30,630 nucleotides of DNA from Thermococcus sp. (GTDB taxonomy: Archaea; Methanobacteriota_B; Thermococci; Thermococcales; Thermococcaceae): positions 1-30,630 of the forward strand of contig JALVUT010000267.1 of assembly GCA_027035445.1 (NCBI GenBank). The letters run 5' to 3'. This document shows, one piece after another, positions 27,185 to 30,630 of this stretch (position 1 is the stretch's first letter; every line of letters begins with the position of its first letter). The notes under the pieces are model-generated. The model was not told the origin of the DNA. It saw only the letters and a list, made by a program, of their open reading frames with translations, and made no database searches. Position numbers and translations under genes: made by a program.

Positions 27185-29062
27185 TTATACTTCTCCCAAG
27201 TTCTCCTTCAGTATCTTCCCGACGTCAAAGCCCTCCTCGTACCTCTTCAGCTTTCTCTCAAAGAACTCCACGAAGAGCTTGTACCTCTTTTCCCTGTGCT
27301 TCGGCTTGCCGCGGATGCTGTGGCCGTGCGACCCGTGCCTGAATATCGCAATGTAGGCCTCCTTGCCCGTATCCCTGAGCACGTTGTAGAACATCAGACT
27401 CTGGTCGAGCGGACAGCGGTAGTCCTCGAGGCTGTGGATGAGCAGGAGCGGCGCCTTGACCCCCTCAGCGTAGAAGAGCGGGCTGAGCTTCCTGTAGTTT
27501 TCGTTCTCCAGCGGATTCGGCCCGATGACCTCGACATCGTACCAGAGGCCTATATCGGAGAAGGCATGGCTAGTCAGCCAGTAGCTTATTCCGTTCTCGC
27601 TTATTCCTGCCTTGAAGAGGTCGCTCTGCGTTAGGGCCCAGTTGGTTATATAACCTCCGTAGCTTATGCCGGTTATTCCAACCCTCTCGCGGTCGGCGTT
27701 AGGCTCGAGCTTGAAGAACTCCTCAATCCCGTTCATTATGTCCTGGAAGTCCTCAAGACCGGTTCTCTCGAGGACGCGGAGTGCGAAGTCCTCTGTATAG
27801 CCATTGCTTCCCCTTGGATTGACGAAGACGACGTAGTAGCCTTTGCTCGCCATCAGCTGCATCTCGTACTTGAAGTAGTGGCCGTACATCCCCTTCGGAC
27901 CGCCGTGGACGAAGACTATGACGGGAACCTTCTCGTCCCCCTCGATCCCGGGCCTCAGGTACCAGCCGTCTATCTCCAGGTCGAGGCTCTTGAACCGGAA
28001 GTGTCTCGGCTCGAAGGTCCTGAGCCTCTCGAATATCGGTCCGTTGTAATCGGTGAGCTGCCTAAGTTCGCCGTCGTAGATGTAGAGCTCCCTCAGCCTC
28101 GTCGCGGTCTCTATGAGGACGACAACCTTCCCGCCGTGGACGTCGAAGTCCGTGACCCAGTGGTCGCCTACAATTAAGGGCCTTACCTCCCCTTCCCAGG
28201 CGTAGAGGTTCACCCTTCCGGCGTCTGCTAGGGTGAAGTAGACCTTCCCACCGTCGAGCTTTGCCTGACCCGCACTTAGCGGGCCCCCGTAGACGGATTT
28301 AATCTCTCCATCCCAGAGGTAGAGCCAGTCGTGCTCGCTCATGAACCTCTTCTCCCGCTTCCCGCGGAGAAGGATGGCCTTTCCGTTGGAATCAACCGCC
28401 TCAAATGAGACCCTTTCAAACAGCCTCTCCTCCTCCCCGTCCCTCCAGAGGATTACATCATAGAACTTGAAGAGGGCCGGCTTGCTCCCTTCCCTGTGCG
28501 GGACGTTCACAACGATGGCGTCGCCATGCCAGATACCGCTGGAAAAGCGCGGCTCCTCAAACTGCTCTATGATCTCCTCGCTTTCACTGTCCAGGATCCA
28601 GAACGTTGTCTTTTCCCCATCGAGAAAGCCCATGTCGTTGAACCATACCGGGATGTCGTCATCGAAGATGAAGTCCTCATCATCGCGGCGCTTGAAGCCG
28701 ACCACGAGCAGTTTCCTTGAATCCTCGTTCCACTGGATGGAGCGGACATTCTTGGCCTCCAGGACTTTCTTGGCGCTCATGGTCCTTAGATCAGCCAGCC
28801 ATATCTCGCTCGTCTTCTTCTCCTCGTTGGCCCTCGTGAAGGCGAGTTTTCTACCATCGGGGGAAAGCCTTGGCATAGCGGCGTTCTCCACAAAACTCCG
28901 CGCCCCTGTTCCGAGATCTTCAACGACCACCGTACTCTCGTACCTGTCGTCCCTAAGGTTTGCCTTGGTGAGTGTGTAGGCGACAAAGTCCCCCCTCAGC
29001 CTGGGATCAGCCAGGTAGGCGAACTTGGAAAAGGTCTTCTCGTTCCATTCGATATTGCTCAT
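27185..29062 (-). CDS. S9-family serine peptidase, acylaminoacyl-peptidase-like
   Basis: The 625-aa protein has an N-terminal beta-propeller-like region (about 1-350) and a C-terminal alpha/beta hydrolase domain. VIVFVHGGPKGMYGHYF holds the oxyanion HGGP; GISYGG gives nucleophile Ser467, SLEDYRCPL gives Asp547 and RHGSHGHS supplies His (576-581). Enzymes of this type remove acylated N-terminal residues or cleave short peptides. ATG 29062 follows GGTGATATCGTT, and a minus-strand TATA (GCTTATATAGT) lies near 29095-29105. It fits the proteolytic metabolism of Thermococcus. Confidence 0.92.
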   Translation of the reverse strand: MSNIEWNEKTFSKFAYLADPRLRGDFVAYTLTKANLRDDRYESTVVVEDLGTGARSFVENAAMPRLSPDGRKLAFTRANEEKKTSEIWLADLRTMSAKKVLEAKNVRSIQWNEDSRKLLVVGFKRRDDEDFIFDDDIPVWFNDMGFLDGEKTTFWILDSESEEIIEQFEEPRFSSGIWHGDAIVVNVPHREGSKPALFKFYDVILWRDGEEERLFERVSFEAVDSNGKAILLRGKREKRFMSEHDWLYLWDGEIKSVYGGPLSAGQAKLDGGKVYFTLADAGRVNLYAWEGEVRPLIVGDHWVTDFDVHGGKVVVLIETATRLRELYIYDGELRQLTDYNGPIFERLRTFEPRHFRFKSLDLEIDGWYLRPGIEGDEKVPVIVFVHGGPKGMYGHYFKYEMQLMASKGYYVVFVNPRGSNGYTEDFALRVLERTGLEDFQDIMNGIEEFFKLEPNADRERVGITGISYGGYITNWALTQSDLFKAGISENGISYWLTSHAFSDIGLWYDVEVIGPNPLENENYRKLSPLFYAEGVKAPLLLIHSLEDYRCPLDQSLMFYNVLRDTGKEAYIAIFRHGSHGHSIRGKPKHREKRYKLFVEFFERKLKRYEEGFDVGKILKENLGEV

Positions 29063-29094
29063 AACGATATCACCGCAGTATAATGGGGCTCCGA

Positions 29095-29144
29095 ACTATA
29101 TAAGCTTAACCCAAAGGGACAATGCTCACCGGGAAGTTTAAAAG
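29095..29144. promoter_or_regulatory. Divergent promoters: S9 peptidase (-) and small membrane protein (+)
   Basis: On the minus strand GCTTATATAGT (29095-29105) precedes ATG 29062. On the plus strand AAGTTTAAAAGG (about 29135-29145) precedes ATG 29179. The two genes are transcribed away from each other. Confidence 0.5.
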
Positions 29145-29178
29145 GCGGACGCCGATACTAAATGCTCAGGTGGGGTAC

Positions 29179-29505
29179 ATGAAGGCCGGGGCCGCAATCG
29201 CAATAATCCTTGCCGTGGGGATTCTCATCTCGGTGATCCTCAGAACGTACATCGGGATAACGTTTGCGGCCCTGGGGATACCCCTCTACCTCGCCTATGT
29301 GGGCAGGGAGCAGAACATCCTGACAAAGTCGAGGATCTATGATCGGGATCTCTTCCTGATGACGGCCATAGCCGTGATCGTCATAATAGCGTTTAGGTAC
29401 ATCTGGGATCCTAGGGTTGGGCTGATCTCCCTGGCCGTTCTCGTGCCCATCCTTGCCCTCTGTTCCGACAGATTGAAGGGCAGAAAGAAGGCCCAGAATG
29501 CCTGA
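29179..29505 (+). CDS. Small multi-pass membrane protein, unknown (108 aa)
   Basis: ATG 29179 is chosen because GGTGGGGT precedes it and the TATA element at about 29135-29145 makes earlier starts (29122) unlikely. Four hydrophobic segments are visible (AGAAIAIILAVGILISVIL, ITFAALGIPLYLAYV, LMTAIAVIVIIAF and VGLISLAVLVPILAL), with a basic tail RLKGRKKAQ. A hairpin and T-rich tract follow. Family not recognised. Confidence 0.75.
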   Translation: MKAGAAIAIILAVGILISVILRTYIGITFAALGIPLYLAYVGREQNILTKSRIYDRDLFLMTAIAVIVIIAFRYIWDPRVGLISLAVLVPILALCSDRLKGRKKAQNA

Positions 29506-29524
29506 GACCGTTCCAACCGCATCT

Positions 29525-29560
29525 AACTCATTTTTGAGTTATCCCTTTCTTTTAGTTTTA
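29525..29560 (+). terminator. Hairpin plus T-rich putative terminator
   Basis: AACTCA and TGAGTT (29525-29530/29535-29540) form a perfect 6-bp stem with a TTTT loop, followed by CCCTTTCTTTTAGTTTT. It is placed right after the 108-aa membrane protein gene. The rest of 29561-29657 is AT-rich with no gene seen. Confidence 0.5.
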
Positions 29561-29657
29561 CGGTCATAAATTGCTATATCCGGGAAAACGCTGACTCTCA
29601 AGAGATTTTCTGTAAATATATCACCCACTGTTATTGTCATGATATAATTTGCCTTTC

Positions 29658-30410
29658 TCATCTTTTCTCGAGGAATGAAGTTATGCCTTTCTTCACTTCT
29701 TCTGTTTGGGACCAAAGGGTAATTGTCTTTGTAGCGTATTCGAGTGCATCTCTCCAGCTCAAGTCTAATTGCCTGTAGAAAAACTTCTTTCCTGCTTCTA
29801 GAACACTAAGACTGTGCCTTGTCAGGCTCTTTGCTAATGCCGTGGTCTCTTCTTCTAATTTTTCCCTTTGCACGACTTTATTAATTAGGCCCCATTCCAA
29901 GGCTTTCTGAGCGGTTATCATGTCTCCCGTAAATGCCATCTCAAATGCTCTTTTAGGTGCTATATTCCTGCTGACAAATACGGTTGGTGTAAAGCAAAAG
30001 AGGCCAACGTTAATGCCAGACAGTGCAAATTTGGTTTCTTCAGAAGCTACAGCTAAATCACAGGCTGCGACAAGCTGACATCCTGCTGCCAAGGCATACC
30101 CATGGACTTGGGCTATTACAGGCTGGGGTGCTTCTCTAATGGCCATCATAACCCTCTTAATGGTATTAAAAGTTTCTTCAGCCTCATGGAGATCGCTACT
30201 GAGGACTTCTTTGAGATCATGTCCTGAACTAAAGCATTTTCCTGCACCTTTTATAATCACCACTTTAACCCTTCTTTCGTTGGCAATCTCATGCAAAATA
30301 CCTGCCAGCTGGGAGAGCATGTCCTTTGAGAGGGCGTTCCTCTTTTCAGGCCTGTTTAAGGTTATCACTCCAATATCCTCCTTTTCTTCATAAAGCACCT
30401 CATTTTCCAT
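29658..30410 (-). CDS. Crotonase-superfamily protein (ECHDC3-like, non-canonical active site)
   Basis: ATG 30410 follows GGGAGGGAG 6 bases upstream. The 250-aa product has the crotonase fold: VITLNRPEKRNALS, the oxyanion loop GHDLKEV, HGYALAAGCQLVAACDLAVA, then the LFCFTPTVFVSRNI region and AQKALEWGLINKV. Two catalytic glutamates of enoyl-CoA hydratase are replaced (GGGCE reads AAGCQ; the PE before GT reads SGINVG), so hydration is unlikely. The NVGLFCxTP block instead matches the ECHDC3-like subfamily. Fatty-acid beta-oxidation is not typical of Thermococcus, and the gene is AT-richer than its neighbours, hinting at transfer. Confidence 0.85.
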   Translation of the reverse strand: MENEVLYEEKEDIGVITLNRPEKRNALSKDMLSQLAGILHEIANERRVKVVIIKGAGKCFSSGHDLKEVLSSDLHEAEETFNTIKRVMMAIREAPQPVIAQVHGYALAAGCQLVAACDLAVASEETKFALSGINVGLFCFTPTVFVSRNIAPKRAFEMAFTGDMITAQKALEWGLINKVVQREKLEEETTALAKSLTRHSLSVLEAGKKFFYRQLDLSWRDALEYATKTITLWSQTEEVKKGITSFLEKR

Positions 30411-30449
30411 AGCACTCCCTCCCACATCTTAATGAATATAGAAAGTTGA

Positions 30450-30630
30450 TTATGGATCATTAAGGGGGACAACAAACTGCTCTACCGTGATCCCGACCTC
30501 CCGGAGGATGTGCCTCAGTAAACCGGGTTTTAGATTCCCGTGTAAGGGCACTGTTATCATTTTTCTTGTTGGGCCAACAAGCACAACATGAGACCCTTTC
30601 TGTCTGGCCGGATAATAACCTATCTTCCTC
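30450..30630 (-). CDS. hicA: HicA-type mRNA interferase toxin, C-terminal part (5' end outside window)
   Basis: On the minus strand the frame from 30629 to TAA at 30450-30452 reads RKIGYYPARQKGSHVVLVGP, then RKMITVPLHGNLKPGLLRHI and LREVGITVEQF, ending LNDP. This is the HicA double-stranded-RNA-binding-like fold with the conserved GSH (His catalytic) and the VPxHxxLxxGLLxxILRxxGI pattern. HicA cleaves mRNA and is held by HicB. The gene right of the toxin's stop here is the crotonase gene, so a HicB partner, if present, must lie upstream beyond base 30630. Confidence 0.85.
   Translation of the reverse strand, partial: RKIGYYPARQKGSHVVLVGPTRKMITVPLHGNLKPGLLRHILREVGITVEQFVVPLNDP

Noticed and set aside
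29561..29657. Possible C/D box small RNA in the AT-rich gap
   Set aside because: No paired C (RTGATGA) and D (CTGA) boxes at suitable spacing were found.

Overview
The window looks like a Thermococcus (Thermococcales, hyperthermophilic archaeon) chromosome carrying most of an integrated mobile element. Evidence for the host: archaeal TATA boxes, GGTG-type ribosome binding sites with many ATGA/TGATG overlaps, a Taw3 wyosine enzyme, an archaeal His-type signal peptidase, DUF257 and DUF531 proteins, a KaiC-like ATPase and an acylaminoacyl-peptidase-like S9 enzyme. The species cannot be fixed by eye.

Bases 1 to about 17270 are an integrated plasmid or provirus. Its right border is the 3' part of a tRNA-His gene (17227-17304, minus strand). 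There an ORF with an N-terminal ribbon-helix-helix (RHH) domain reads antisense into the tRNA. This is the layout of an SSV-type integrase split by integration (intN); the intC half and the left attachment site must lie left of base 1. The layout recalls the TKV / pT26-2 group of Thermococcales elements, but that assignment is inference.

Element layout: (a) 1-8834, a plus-strand surface and membrane module: membrane proteins, a winged-helix protein, a HerA/FtsK-like ATPase, a secreted coiled-coil membrane protein, an S-layer-domain protein and another exported protein. A strongly structured stretch (2216-2347) with competing stems sits just before the winged-helix and ATPase genes. (b) 8963-11954, an AT-rich island: two paralogous tandem AbrB-like regulators flank a divergent minus-strand cassette of an unknown 341-aa protein, a winged-helix/zinc-ribbon protein and an Mrr-like nuclease. 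The last two look like one gene split by a frameshift; this is the best candidate for an undescribed system, possibly defence. (c) 11955-12261, an AT-rich non-coding stretch with several inverted repeats, including a near-perfect 34-bp palindrome, next to an RHH gene and an RHH/coiled-coil gene: a candidate replication origin and copy-control region. (d) 13441-16416, at least nine small, tightly coupled unknown genes. (e) 16597-17330, a winged-helix gene and intN.

From 17446 onward the genes are ordinary host genes: taw3, a short LplA-type lipoate ligase, signal peptidase, DUF531, an operon of an alpha-solenoid protein, an M19 dipeptidase and two DUF257 proteins, a KaiC-like ATPase with a small partner, a methyltransferase, an AbiE/MenAT-like toxin-antitoxin pair, an S9 peptidase, a small membrane protein, a crotonase-fold protein lacking the usual hydratase glutamates, and a HicA toxin cut by the right edge.
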